Assembly: GCF_002734215.1 (NCBI RefSeq) | Contig: NZ_NSEB01000012.1 | Coordinates: forward strand, 310,001-374,000 | Source: Fredinandcohnia onubensis | Lineage (GTDB): Bacteria > Bacillota > Bacilli > Bacillales > Bacillaceae_L | DNA length: 64,000 nucleotides | Reading direction: 5' to 3' | Shown here: positions 28,186 to 37,432 of the stretch, piece after piece | Layout of the letters: every line of letters starts with the position of its first letter | How positions within the stretch are numbered: position 1 is the first letter of the stretch | Notes under the pieces: model-generated | Told to the model about the DNA's origin: nothing | Database searches by the model: none | The model's input: the letters and a program-made list of their open reading frames with translations, nothing else | Translations under genes and position numbers: made by a program

Positions 28186-29325
28186 CTATAACTGTGAAAA
28201 AATAATATTCTTTTGAATTTCGGTTGTTCCACCTGCAATTTCCCAAAACTTGGAATCCCTCCACGCGCGTTGAACGTCAAATTCCATCATATAGCCATTT
28301 CCGCCGAAGATTTGCATACCTTTGTTTGCAACATAGGTTAATGTTTCAGAGCTATAATATTTTGCCATGCTAGTTTCTTTGATTGCCAGTTCACCATTAT
28401 CACGCAATTCCGCAGCATGATTTGTTAGCAATCGAGATGCATTTATTTTTGTCTGCATCTCTGCTAAATAATGTTGAATAACTTGAAATTCGGAGATATT
28501 TTTATTAAATTGTTTTCGCTGATTTGAATATAATAGAGCATCATCCATCACCTTTTGAGCATAACCTACTGTTACCGCCGCACCTGCAATCCGTTCGTCC
28601 CCAAACGTACTCATTAAATGATAGAAGCCATTTCCCATTTCACCTAATACATTCTCTGCTGGCACAACGACATCCGTAAAAAATACTTCATTCGTTGATA
28701 CAGCTTTCATTCCAAGCTTATCTAACTTGAGTACTTCGACACCTGGTGTATTTTTATCTACTAAAAACATTGTTAATCCTTTATTCTTTGCTGCAGTTGA
28801 ATCTGTTTTTGCGAGTACCAATAAATAATCAGCAACATGAGCCCCGGTTGAAAACACCTTACTTCCATTCATAATAAATTCCTTGTCACCATTTAATTTC
28901 GCGGACGTTTTAATATTTGCAATATCTGATCCGGCATTAGGCTCCGTAACTGCTAGCGCAAACTTGATACTACCGTCAATAAGTTTTGGAAGATACTTTT
29001 CCTTTTGCATTTCATTTCCGTAGGAAAGTATTGATTTCCCTCCAAATACCACGCACATTATATAAGCCGTCGCAACAGCTGGAGCATGATACGAAAGTTC
29101 CTCCATTACCGTCACTAAATCTTTCATATCTCCATCCATGCCACCGTATTTTTGAGGAAAAGGCACTCCGAGAAAGCCCAACTCTGCCAAATCACGCATT
29201 TCTTTTTCTGGAAATTCTTCGTTACTATCTATTTCTCTGATGCGTTCAATAGGTATACTTTTTTTACAATATTTCCTTAGCGTTGTTTTTAATAATTTTT
29301 GCTCATCCGCTAGCAATAAACTCAT
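28186..29325 (-). CDS. Acyl-CoA dehydrogenase
   Basis: A flavoprotein of about 379 residues that forms the alpha,beta double bond of an acyl-CoA. The FAD/substrate motif FALAVTEPNAGSDIANIKTS and the C-terminal QIFGGNGYMMEFDVQRAWRD with the terminal WEIAGGTTEIQKN are diagnostic. ATG at 29325 fits the AGAGGTGG spacing better than GTG at 29334. With the enoyl-CoA hydratase and ligase encoded just upstream it forms a beta-oxidation operon for the side chain of the substrate. Confidence 0.9.
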   Translation of the reverse strand: MSLLLADEQKLLKTTLRKYCKKSIPIERIREIDSNEEFPEKEMRDLAELGFLGVPFPQKYGGMDGDMKDLVTVMEELSYHAPAVATAYIMCVVFGGKSILSYGNEMQKEKYLPKLIDGSIKFALAVTEPNAGSDIANIKTSAKLNGDKEFIMNGSKVFSTGAHVADYLLVLAKTDSTAAKNKGLTMFLVDKNTPGVEVLKLDKLGMKAVSTNEVFFTDVVVPAENVLGEMGNGFYHLMSTFGDERIAGAAVTVGYAQKVMDDALLYSNQRKQFNKNISEFQVIQHYLAEMQTKINASRLLTNHAAELRDNGELAIKETSMAKYYSSETLTYVANKGMQIFGGNGYMMEFDVQRAWRDSKFWEIAGGTTEIQKNIIFSQL

Positions 29326-29359
29326 TCTATCCACCTCTAACCCAAAAAGTTTTATATGA

Positions 29360-30136
29360 TTATCTGCCCACGAAGTTTGCCTTGCGCTTTTCTTTAAACG
29401 CTAGGATACCCTCTTTAAGATCCTCTGTACCAAATAAAAATGTGGTAGAATCGATTAAATATTGATCTCGTTCGCCACCTAAATCTTGATCAATTCCTTG
29501 TTTAATCAATTCTAGAGAGAATGGTGCTTTCTCAGCTAACGTATTGCCCCATTCTAATGCTTTAGGTATTACATTCTCTGGATCGACATTCTCATTTATT
29601 AGACCCATTTCCTCTGCTTCGGCCGCAGAAAAATAGTGACCTAATAATAATAATTCCTTGGCTTTTCGCCTTCCAACTATACTCATTAACCGTGAGATCG
29701 CATATGGAGGAATGATGCCAAGTCCCCCCTCAGGAAATCCAAATTTAGCTTTATTCGATGAAATGACCAAATCGCAGAATAATGTCAATTCCAATCCACC
29801 ACCAAGGGTAAGACCATTTACAGCTGCAATAACTGGTTTTGGAAATCGCTCAATCTCACGAAAAACCTCTAATTGGGATTTGATATACTTACGAGCTGAT
29901 TCAAAATTACCTATAGGAAGATTTTTTAAGTCTGCACCTGCTATAAAAAACCTTTCTGTCCCCGTTATAATAACCGTCTTTATTCTATCGTTCTCTTTAA
30001 ATAGATTAAAAGCTTGCATTATACCATTATTAACATCTTCACTTAAAGCGTTTGCATTTTCTGGTGAATGGATCGTCAACAATGCAATATCTTCACCCTT
30101 AAATTCACAGATTACCTTTCCATTTCCAAATTCCAT
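29360..30136 (-). CDS. Enoyl-CoA hydratase/isomerase
   Basis: A 258-residue crotonase. The oxyanion-hole motifs are FIAGADLKNLP and NGLTLGGGLELTLFCDLVIS, the first catalytic Glu lying in GGGLEL; the second Glu is in FPEGGLGIIPPYAISRL. It hydrates enoyl-CoAs in beta-oxidation. A PaaF/PaaG-like role (ring isomerisation) cannot be separated by motif reading alone. The gene follows the ligase gene by 10 bp and precedes the acyl-CoA dehydrogenase gene by about 35 bp. Confidence 0.9.
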   Translation of the reverse strand: MEFGNGKVICEFKGEDIALLTIHSPENANALSEDVNNGIMQAFNLFKENDRIKTVIITGTERFFIAGADLKNLPIGNFESARKYIKSQLEVFREIERFPKPVIAAVNGLTLGGGLELTLFCDLVISSNKAKFGFPEGGLGIIPPYAISRLMSIVGRRKAKELLLLGHYFSAAEAEEMGLINENVDPENVIPKALEWGNTLAEKAPFSLELIKQGIDQDLGGERDQYLIDSTTFLFGTEDLKEGILAFKEKRKANFVGR

Positions 30137-30146
30137 ATTCTCACCT

Positions 30147-31694
30147 CTAAATCACTGAAGTACTGTGACCTTTCCAGTAGTTTTTTCGTAATAACACTTT
30201 GTTAATTTTCCCTAATTCATTTCTCGGAAGAGCATCTACAAATTCAACCTTTGATGGCTTCTTGTAACCCGCAATATGTTCTTTACAAAAACGAATAATT
30301 TCTTCTTCGGTCACTTGGTAACCTACGTTTGGTACCACTACTGCTAGGACCGCTTCTCCCCATTTCTTATCAGGAATACCAATGACTGATGCTTCATTTA
30401 CGGCAGGATGTCTATATAAGACTTCTTCTACTTCTCTTGGATAGATGTTAAAACCGCCACTGATAATCATGTCTTTTTTCCGGTCTACTATATAGATAAA
30501 TCTATTTTGATCCCACTTACCTATATCACCCGTATGGAACCATCCGTCTTTTATTACATCTTCAGAAGGCTCATGATTCCAATAATTTTTCATGACATTA
30601 TCGCCTTTTACAATAATTTCTCCCGGTTGGCCTATGGCGACCTCTTCGCCATCTTCGTTAACAATCTTTATACTTGCATTTAAAATTTCTTTCCCACAAG
30701 AAGCCAACCGTTCAGTCCATTCAGCGGACCCATCTAGAACATGCTCTTCTTTTCTTAAGGTTGTAACAATACTGGCCGTTTCGGTTGAACCATAGCATTG
30801 ACAAAATATAGAGCCGAATTGTTGTAACGCCTTTTTTAAAATTTCAACTGGCATTGGTGCAGCCGCATATAAGATCATCTCTAAACTAGAGGTGTCATAT
30901 TGTTCAAGTTGGTCAGAATCTAATAGCATGGAGATCATAGATGGCACAAGAAATGCATGTGTAATGCTATGTTTTTGAATTAATTCTAGAACAGTGTTAA
31001 CTTCAAACTTAGAAACCACAACACGCATTCCTCTTAATATCGCAGCCATATGGGGAACGCAAACAATGTGATAATAGGGCATTACAGCTAGATAAGTACC
31101 ATTTTGATTATGAATAGCTTCAATAATAAAATTCGTAGCACTCTTTACTAGATTCATATGAGACAGTGGAACACCCTTTGGCTTTCCTGTAGTCCCACTT
31201 GTATAAAGTAACAATGCAATATCTTGAGGGTTTTTGTTTATAGTAGGCTTACTATCAGATGAATTCTCCAACAGAGATTCGTATAAATAATCACAATTAC
31301 CACCATCAATTGAAATCATGTACTGTAATGAAGGAACATCAATTTTATTTAAGAGTTTTATAAATTCACTACTGGTAACAACCACCTTGGTGTCTGAATC
31401 CTCCAAAATATACTTTATCTCCTGTTCTCTTAACCTTTCATTAATATTAACCATAATCATACCTGCCATTGTAATACCATATATTAATTCAGCAGACGCA
31501 TAGGAATTGCTTAATATCATTGCAACTCTATCTCCGGGCTGTAATCCTATATTTAGTAAAGCGTTTGCAAATCGTTTACTCCGCTCAAAAAGTTGAGAAT
31601 ACGTAATGTTTTTACTATGTAACTCGTCAATAATAGCAACTTTCTCTGGTAATAACTTTGCCTGTTTTTCCACAATACTTGATACAAACTCCAA
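30147..31694 (-). CDS. AMP-dependent acyl-CoA ligase (medium/aryl-acid type)
   Basis: A 515-residue adenylate-forming ligase. The P-loop is LLYTSGTTGKPKGVPLSH, then QCYGSTETASIVT, VDRKKDMIISGGFNIYPREV and the catalytic Lys in RNELGKINKVLLRK. The length and motifs fit FadD/4-coumarate-CoA-ligase-like enzymes rather than the phenylacetate-CoA ligase PaaK. The start is TTG at 31694 after AGGAGGG. It is the first gene of the ligase-hydratase-dehydrogenase operon and probably activates the pathway's entry acid. Confidence 0.9.
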   Translation of the reverse strand: MEFVSSIVEKQAKLLPEKVAIIDELHSKNITYSQLFERSKRFANALLNIGLQPGDRVAMILSNSYASAELIYGITMAGMIMVNINERLREQEIKYILEDSDTKVVVTSSEFIKLLNKIDVPSLQYMISIDGGNCDYLYESLLENSSDSKPTINKNPQDIALLLYTSGTTGKPKGVPLSHMNLVKSATNFIIEAIHNQNGTYLAVMPYYHIVCVPHMAAILRGMRVVVSKFEVNTVLELIQKHSITHAFLVPSMISMLLDSDQLEQYDTSSLEMILYAAAPMPVEILKKALQQFGSIFCQCYGSTETASIVTTLRKEEHVLDGSAEWTERLASCGKEILNASIKIVNEDGEEVAIGQPGEIIVKGDNVMKNYWNHEPSEDVIKDGWFHTGDIGKWDQNRFIYIVDRKKDMIISGGFNIYPREVEEVLYRHPAVNEASVIGIPDKKWGEAVLAVVVPNVGYQVTEEEIIRFCKEHIAGYKKPSKVEFVDALPRNELGKINKVLLRKNYWKGHSTSVI

Positions 31695-31885
31695 AATTAA
31701 TCCCTCCTAATTAATAATTAAATATTATTGCAAAGGGTAACATCTACATTTTTTCTTCAACTTTAGTACAGCAAATATGAGTATTAGAGTTCTTATTTTG
31801 ACAAACGCCTTTACCTATTTTTTAGAACAAATATTCTAGATAGATTATTCACAAGAAGTGTAATTAAGTGTAGTAAGTATTACAG

Positions 31886-31897
31886 TCGGCCGGCCGA
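31886..31897. promoter_or_regulatory. GC-rich perfect palindrome in an AT-rich gap
   Basis: TCGGCCGGCCGA stands alone in the 286-bp gap between the SDR stop and the ligase TTG. All 12 bases are symmetric and the sequence is GC-rich, unlike its surroundings, which suggests a protein binding site upstream of the ligase-hydratase-dehydrogenase operon. Confidence 0.45.
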
Positions 31898-31980
31898 AAT
31901 ATGAAAACCCTTTCATTATCTACATAAATAAAAATGGTGGAGTGCCACAAATTAGATTAATTAATACTAATTAAAATAAT

Positions 31981-32742
31981 TTAAAAAATAAAAAGATCTG
32001 CTCCACCTGTAATAGGAATACATTGGCCTGTTAGATAATCTGATTGCTCCGATAGTAAAAAGGCAACTAGATTAGCACCTTCCTGCGTTTCACCTACTCT
32101 TTTCAAAGGAACCTTATTTTCCATTCTTTGTTGATATTCTTTAGGAATTGTCTCCCATGCTGGAGATTTAAGAAAAGAAGGCGCAATACAATTCACACGA
32201 ATATTATATTTTCCTCCCTCTAACGCAAGTGATTTTGTAAAACCTATCACACCTGCTTTGGCAGCAGAATATACCACTTGGCCAAAACCACCCATCATAC
32301 CAGCAATCGAAGACATATTCACAATTCTTCCATAATTTTGAAGACGCATGTCATCCCACACAGCCTTTGTCACATTAAATGCCCCAGTTAAATTAACATT
32401 TAGATCAGTTTGCCACATTTCGTATGTCATGTCTTTCATTTGCGCCATCGTATTCATTTTCGCTGCATTATTCACTAATAAAGAAATACTTCGATTCATA
32501 TCTGTTTTAATTTCACCAACAACAGCTTGAACTTGTTCAAAATCTGCAACGTCCATTTTATATGCTTTGGATTTTCTCCCCATACTTTGAATTTCATTCG
32601 CTGTTTCAACAGCAGCTTCATAATTCAAGTCAGCTACCACAACATCAGCACCATACCTAGCAATCGTTAATGCATCCATTTTCCCAATTCCTTGCCCTGC
32701 ACCTGTCACTAAAGCCAATTGGCCTTCAAGATTATAGCTCAT
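31981..32742 (-). CDS. Short-chain dehydrogenase/reductase
   Basis: An SDR of about 253 residues. Cofactor motif VTGAGQGIGKMDALTIARYG, NNAA motif, catalytic Ser region VNMSSIAGMMGG and Tyr-x3-Lys in VYSAAKAGVIGF are all present. The preferred start is ATG at 32742, 9 bases after AAGGG; the ATG at 32751 touches that site. It probably acts as a hydroxyacyl-CoA dehydrogenase or FabG-like reductase in the same pathway. It is the last gene of the TetR-thiolase-DUF35-SDR operon. Confidence 0.88.
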   Translation of the reverse strand: MSYNLEGQLALVTGAGQGIGKMDALTIARYGADVVVADLNYEAAVETANEIQSMGRKSKAYKMDVADFEQVQAVVGEIKTDMNRSISLLVNNAAKMNTMAQMKDMTYEMWQTDLNVNLTGAFNVTKAVWDDMRLQNYGRIVNMSSIAGMMGGFGQVVYSAAKAGVIGFTKSLALEGGKYNIRVNCIAPSFLKSPAWETIPKEYQQRMENKVPLKRVGETQEGANLVAFLLSEQSDYLTGQCIPITGGADLFIF

Positions 32743-32769
32743 GCTTATCATCCCTTCAGAATTAATAGT

Positions 32770-33198
32770 TTATATTAATTGAAATGTAGGTAATACTCTC
32801 TCTTTTGAATATGGACTGTCAGGTACTTTTAACACATTAAGAGTTACCTGTTTGTTAATTTCAATATCTTCTTTTGGCGAATTCACAATCTGTGTATACA
32901 TCCTAATTGGGCCAACCCTCACCAATGCAAAGATAAGCGGTCCTCTAAATTCTGCCGGAATTCCTGTTTCCTGTATTGTAAAAGCTTCAATAGTTCCCTC
33001 GCTTGGAAGAGTAATCCACACAAATTGATCAGAAAGGCATTCTGGACAAACGGATTTTAGGGGAAAACTAATATGCCCACAATCCTGACACTTTGTTGTA
33101 GATAGAATCCCATTACGTAAATTATCGTAATAAGTGTAAAGCTTAGTAAATTGTTTGGTTTGCTGAGGGAAAGGATCCATTGTGTATGCATATTCCAT
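32770..33198 (-). CDS. DUF35 zinc-ribbon/OB-fold acyl-CoA-associated protein
   Basis: A 142-residue protein with a rubredoxin-like zinc ribbon (CQDCGHISFPLKSVCPEC) followed by an OB-fold part (PSEGTIEAFTIQETGIP, FALVRVG). DUF35 proteins bind acyl-CoA and work with SCPx-type thiolases, for example in the Ltp2-ChsH2 aldolase of steroid side-chain degradation. The upstream neighbour is exactly such a thiolase and ends one base before this start, so a complex is likely. Confidence 0.9.
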   Translation of the reverse strand: MEYAYTMDPFPQQTKQFTKLYTYYDNLRNGILSTTKCQDCGHISFPLKSVCPECLSDQFVWITLPSEGTIEAFTIQETGIPAEFRGPLIFALVRVGPIRMYTQIVNSPKEDIEINKQVTLNVLKVPDSPYSKERVLPTFQLI

Positions 33199-34383
33199 TT
33201 ATAACACCTCCGATGAAAATATATTTACAACATGTTCACCAGGACCGCTATTATTGTGTGTAAGTCCTATTTTTGCTCCATTTACCTGTCTATCGCCTGC
33301 TTCTCCTCGTAATTGCCAAAAAATTTCACATGCTTGTGCAACTCCCGTAGCCCCTAACGGATGACCACAGCCTATTAATCCACCTCTGGGATTAACTACT
33401 ACGTCTCCCCCATAAGTTGCTCTCCCACTCGAAACAAAACTACCGCCTTCTCCTTTCTCACAAAAGCCCATTTCTTCATAAACCATAAGCTCAGCAACAC
33501 TAAAGCAATCATGAATCTCTGCTAAATCCACATCACTAGCTGTTATTCCCGCTGATTGATAGGCATTTTGGGTAGCTAGTTTTAATGCCGGCCAAGAAGC
33601 TAAATCTTCATATGAATTAGAAACCGTAAAGTTATTAACGACCTGACCACTTCCTGCTAGATAAACAGGCTTCGAGACAAGATCTCTAGCACGTTCATCA
33701 GAGGTTAAAATTACCGCAGCAGCTCCATCCGTAATCGGAGAACAATCAAACAACCGTAATGGAGATGAAATGATACGTCCATTTAATGCATCCTCTATAG
33801 TTGTTGGTTTTCTAAAGTGAGCATTTTGATTTTTGGAAGCATGGAGTCGGTTTTTAACAGAAACTGCTGCTAACTGTTCTTCAGTTGTACCATATTTATT
33901 CATATGAGCTTGTGCAGTAATTGCAAAAACAGGTGGAGCAGTCAAACCTATCGAGCTTTCAAATTCTCTGTCGAGTCCTGCCCCCATATTTCCAAAGGTT
34001 TCAGAAATAACGGGTGTATTTAATTTTTCAACTCCTACTACCATAACTGTTTTTGCTAAACCAGACACAATACTTGCATAAGCTAACCGAATTGCAACAT
34101 TACCGCTTGCACACATATGTTCAACACGAGTAGATAATGAAGTAGGTCGGATCCCAAGCGTTTCTTCAGCTAACGAAGCAACATGGCTTTGAAAGACATT
34201 TCTCTCCGGTAGAACCGACGCAAGGATAAATCCATCAACATCCTTTGGCTTTATTGCTCCCTTCAGTGAATCAAAACATGCTTTCCCAGCCTCAGCAATA
34301 AGCTCACGGTAAGTGGCATCTCTGACGCCGAACTTTGTCATACCTGCACCAATAAGACAAACTTTATTTTTCAATATTTTCAC
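33199..34383 (-). CDS. SCPx-type thiolase family protein (second copy)
   Basis: A 394-residue lipid-transfer/SCPx-like thiolase. The Cys motif is VEHMCASGNVAIRLA; AEIHDCFSVAELMVYEEMGF and GGLIGCGHPLGATGVAQACE follow, the latter keeping the His missing in the first copy. The ending is LTHNNSGPGEHVV. Partnered with the DUF35 protein encoded next, it probably cleaves a branched or cyclic beta-keto or beta-hydroxyacyl-CoA. It overlaps the TetR gene by 4 bp. Confidence 0.88.
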   Translation of the reverse strand: MKILKNKVCLIGAGMTKFGVRDATYRELIAEAGKACFDSLKGAIKPKDVDGFILASVLPERNVFQSHVASLAEETLGIRPTSLSTRVEHMCASGNVAIRLAYASIVSGLAKTVMVVGVEKLNTPVISETFGNMGAGLDREFESSIGLTAPPVFAITAQAHMNKYGTTEEQLAAVSVKNRLHASKNQNAHFRKPTTIEDALNGRIISSPLRLFDCSPITDGAAAVILTSDERARDLVSKPVYLAGSGQVVNNFTVSNSYEDLASWPALKLATQNAYQSAGITASDVDLAEIHDCFSVAELMVYEEMGFCEKGEGGSFVSSGRATYGGDVVVNPRGGLIGCGHPLGATGVAQACEIFWQLRGEAGDRQVNGAKIGLTHNNSGPGEHVVNIFSSEVL

Positions 34384-35000
34384 TCCTCTTTTTTTAACAG
34401 GCCTTTTTCACAAAAGTTAACAATTCTCATTAAATTTTCCTCTTGATCAGATTTGTCACCCTCTCGATTCCAAAATGGAATCCAATGCATTACTCCAAGT
34501 AACATCTGAATAGCAACTTTAGTAGGCATTTTTTCAAAACTTCCTTCTAGAACACCTTCCTCGTACAACTTTTTCCATAAAGATAGAAATTCAGATTGCA
34601 TTTTTCTTATAATAAGTTGATGTTCATCTGTTAGAGAATTGTGTTCAGTGAAAGCAGAATAAAATAGATTACTGTTATTTAAGATTAATTCTACATAAGC
34701 AGATAGAGCTTCTCGTAACCTTATTCGTGCTGATTTTGACTGTAAAATAATATCTTTTATGCTTTTAGTTCCTGAAGTCATTGCTGATTCTAATATATAG
34801 AAAAGCAGTTCTTGTTTACTTGATATATAAGAATACAACGTAGGTTTTGTAAGACCAACTCGCTCAGCAACAACATCCATGCTCATATTGTGATAGCCTG
34901 TTTCTCTCATTAAATCTATAGCTTGACTCGCTATTTCCCGCTTTTTATCTTCAATCTTTTTAATTGCTCTTTTTGCCTTTAACTCTCCCCCGACACTCAT
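34380..35000 (-). CDS. TetR-family transcriptional regulator
   Basis: A 206-residue repressor. The helix-turn-helix lies at about 22-65: AIDLMRETGYHNMSMDVVAE, then VGLTKPTLYSYISSKQELLF. It begins the operon, overlapping the thiolase start by 4 bp (ATGA). Two tandem inverted repeats 70-115 bp upstream of its start (35070-35114) look like its own operators. Confidence 0.9.
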   Translation of the reverse strand: MSVGGELKAKRAIKKIEDKKREIASQAIDLMRETGYHNMSMDVVAERVGLTKPTLYSYISSKQELLFYILESAMTSGTKSIKDIILQSKSARIRLREALSAYVELILNNSNLFYSAFTEHNSLTDEHQLIIRKMQSEFLSLWKKLYEEGVLEGSFEKMPTKVAIQMLLGVMHWIPFWNREGDKSDQEENLMRIVNFCEKGLLKKEE

Positions 35001-35069
35001 ATCTAACTATCCAACCTTTCTACCCTTTTAGAACTATTAATTAATTCATAGGTGTTGTTTTCTCTTACC

Positions 35070-35114
35070 TTAACTAGCAAGTTAAATAATCTGAAAATTT
35101 AACTTATAAGTAAA
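35070..35114. promoter_or_regulatory. Tandem operator-like repeats upstream of the TetR gene
   Basis: Site 1 is TTAACT-AGCA-AGTTAA (35070-35085, perfect arms). Site 2 is TTAACT-TATA-AGTAAA (35099-35114, one mismatch). The shared pattern and 29-bp centre spacing (nearly three helical turns) suit two TetR dimers on one DNA face. Confidence 0.65.
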
Positions 35115-35490
35115 ATATATAGGCGTCCATTCCAAATGTCAATACTTTTTTTATTTTTTCTTAAATTATGAATTTTAGGTAAACGACTCTACTTTCTTCC
35201 ATGTTCTCGTCAGTTCTCATAATATTCTTTTTAAAAATATCATTACTAGCGCAGTTAAATTTAACTATTTTTACAACTTTTTATTTTACTTAGCTATTGA
35301 ATATACAAAGATTATCAAAGGTACCCATATGGAAAAATCAAAGATGATTTAATATTAATAATTGTAAAAAGAGATGAGTTTCCAAACTAAATTTCTTAAC
35401 TAGTATTACTATCTTAGGAAAGTATCTTTAACAAAAGAATTTGTTTGTGAATGTGATTAAAGGGATTAAATAATAAGTGGGCACTGTGGA

Positions 35491-35725
35491 ATGAAAGCTT
35501 TACTTGAACTACCTGAAAAATTGAAAGAAATTGTTACCATAAAGCTTGTTACATTTCCTCAAGAAAAATTCTTTCAATATAAATCCGTGAAGGTCAGAAG
35601 TACTTGCCTCCATTTTTGCAGTGGGAATATCTCTTTAAACGTGGGCCTCGTAAAAATGAAATAGAAATTGATTTCCTAAAAAAATCACAAAATCTTTGGG
35701 GGCTGTCCGAAAATATTGAATAGCC
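35491..35725 (+). pseudogene. Degraded coding remnant, family not recognised
   Basis: A plus-strand frame from ATG 35491 (MKALLELPEKLKEIVTIKLV) ends at 35664, but a second frame from about 35600 reads LQWEYLFKRGPRKNEIEIDF and continues to a TAG at 35723-35725, just inside the terminator hairpin. This looks like one small gene broken by a frameshift. I do not recognise the protein. The rest of the 35115-35863 gap shows nothing I can support. Confidence 0.3.
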
Positions 35726-35734
35726 CCCCTTTAT
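35698..35734 (+). terminator. Rho-independent terminator
   Basis: GGGGGCT pairs with AGCCCCC across a 17-base loop and is followed by CTTTATATTTT. It lies at the end of the degraded plus-strand frame. Confidence 0.6.
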
Positions 35735-35863
35735 ATTTTAAAAGCTAAAAAAATTATTCTTTTCACAAAAAATCCTCATTTGCCCCCACTAATAGTCTTT
35801 CATGAACTCTAAAAGTATCTTGCGCCAAGACAGGCTCCAAAATATTTAAATTTTACCTTTCCA

Positions 35864-36829
35864 TCATGATGGGTAAAATAAAGATAATCTCTCTTGTAAA
35901 TAAGCTAAGACTTCTTTTGGCATTTCCCTGACCACGATGTCCTCACCTAGAAAAAGAAGCCAATTGGCTAGTTCGGTTATTTCTTCTGAGTGATGAACAT
36001 CAATATAAGTCTTTAGAATGGCTGTCGTTTGATAAGGATCGGTATAGGAAAGAGAGTATTTTAAAGGATGGTATTTTTTGAACTGGGCAATTGCCATTGG
36101 ACCAAGTTCAAGGACAAAGTTGATGTCATCTTCTTGTTTCCTAAGTTTTTCTACTATCTTCTTCTCACATACTCTTTTTTCCGGAGTGTAAGGTTTTACA
36201 TTTGTGAGATTATCGACAGGAAAAATCTTTCTCTTTTCTTCCTTTAAATCAAATCCTTCTATGAGCCATACGCTTTTTTCACGATACAGGTGTAAGAGGT
36301 AAATCTCATAGGATTTAGCCACCTTCTCTTCTTCGATGGAAATCAATAAAAATCGATCCAACAGAAGAAATTGAATGAGTTTTTCTAACATGGGATGAGG
36401 AAGGTCCGATAGATCTAGTAGGTCGGGATTGTTCGGGTTTGTTCCTTCAAATAGGAGAATTTGATTTAACAAAATAAGGGCATCTTGCTGGCTTTCTGAG
36501 ATGAGGCCAAGTAATTTTTCAGCTAAGGATTGACGACTCTTTAGATAAGGCAGTTGTTGATTTCTTGTGGCCATAAACGCGATAAAAAGAGCTTTCACCT
36601 CATCATTGGTAAAGCGAACCTCTGGAAGGACTGAATTGTGCATGACAAAATAGCCCCCATCCCTGCCTACCTCAGCAACAAGTGGCATTCCCATAGCCTC
36701 AATTTCTCTGATATCGCGAATGGCTGTCGAGCGAGAAATGTTGAATTCACTCATGATTTCAGAAATGGTAAAATGGGAGCGGTTGTTAATATAACGCATG
36801 ATGATATTTATCCGTTCAACTTTTTTCAT
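35864..36829 (-). CDS. YafY-like HTH/WYL-domain transcriptional regulator
   Basis: A 321-residue regulator. The N-terminal DeoR-type helix-turn-helix is FTISEIMSEFNISRSTAIRD, followed by the family's GRDGGYFV wing. The central part is a WYL-type domain (YREKSVWLIEGFDLKEEKRK, FPVDNLTNVKPY) and a helical C-terminus. The ATG follows AGGAG by 5 bases. It is divergent from the GyrI-like gene, 110 bp apart, so it likely controls that promoter. Confidence 0.9.
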   Translation of the reverse strand: MKKVERINIIMRYINNRSHFTISEIMSEFNISRSTAIRDIREIEAMGMPLVAEVGRDGGYFVMHNSVLPEVRFTNDEVKALFIAFMATRNQQLPYLKSRQSLAEKLLGLISESQQDALILLNQILLFEGTNPNNPDLLDLSDLPHPMLEKLIQFLLLDRFLLISIEEEKVAKSYEIYLLHLYREKSVWLIEGFDLKEEKRKIFPVDNLTNVKPYTPEKRVCEKKIVEKLRKQEDDINFVLELGPMAIAQFKKYHPLKYSLSYTDPYQTTAILKTYIDVHHSEEITELANWLLFLGEDIVVREMPKEVLAYLQERLSLFYPS

Positions 36830-36938
36830 GGCAACTCCTAAACAGTATCATTTTTTGACATGATTTAAGGCTATTATAAACGTAGCAAGGGAAAATATAA
36901 ATCGTTTGATCTACTATTAGAAAAGGAAGGTTTTGAAT

Positions 36939-37418
36939 ATGGCAAATTATACAATTGAAGAAAAAGACAGTTTTATCGTATTAGGTATTGGAACAGAGCT
37001 TAAGAGTGACTACAGAGATTTTGCTGCTATCAACAAGGAAAAGGCCGACTTTTGGCACGCGGTTAAAGAAGATGGAAGACTTAACGCTTTAAAAGAAATC
37101 GCCACAAATGAATACATTTTTGTGGTAAACGAAGCAGTGAATAACAAGTTGATGCATTATGCTGGTGTTATGACAGAGAAAACAATCCCTGAAGCAACCA
37201 GAGTGATCCAGTTCCCAAAGGGTCCATATCTAGTAGTAAAAGGTGAAGCGGAAACGGCTGAAGAGTTAAGCCAAACACTTACTGGCATAGCCTTTGGTCA
37301 GGCTTTAGCAGAAGCAACCGATTATGCCTATGTGGGAGGCCCAAATACTTCGGTTGAAATGGGACAGCGTGACAACGTAGTCTTTGGCGAAATGTGGATT
37401 CCTGTAGTGAAGAAATAA
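36939..37418 (+). CDS. GyrI-like/AraC effector-binding-domain protein
   Basis: A protein of about 159 residues of the GyrI-like small-molecule-binding fold: an N-terminal strand with EEKDSFIVLGIGTELKS, central NNKLMHYAGVMTEKTIPEAT and the ending FGEMWIPVVKK, a common C-terminus in this group. ATG at 36939 has AGGAAGG 8 bases upstream; the TTG at 36933 is less likely. Divergent YafY-type regulator/GyrI-like pairs are common in Bacillaceae; the ligand is unknown. Confidence 0.82.
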   Translation: MANYTIEEKDSFIVLGIGTELKSDYRDFAAINKEKADFWHAVKEDGRLNALKEIATNEYIFVVNEAVNNKLMHYAGVMTEKTIPEATRVIQFPKGPYLVVKGEAETAEELSQTLTGIAFGQALAEATDYAYVGGPNTSVEMGQRDNVVFGEMWIPVVKK

Positions 37419-37432
37419 GTGGAGTGATGGAA

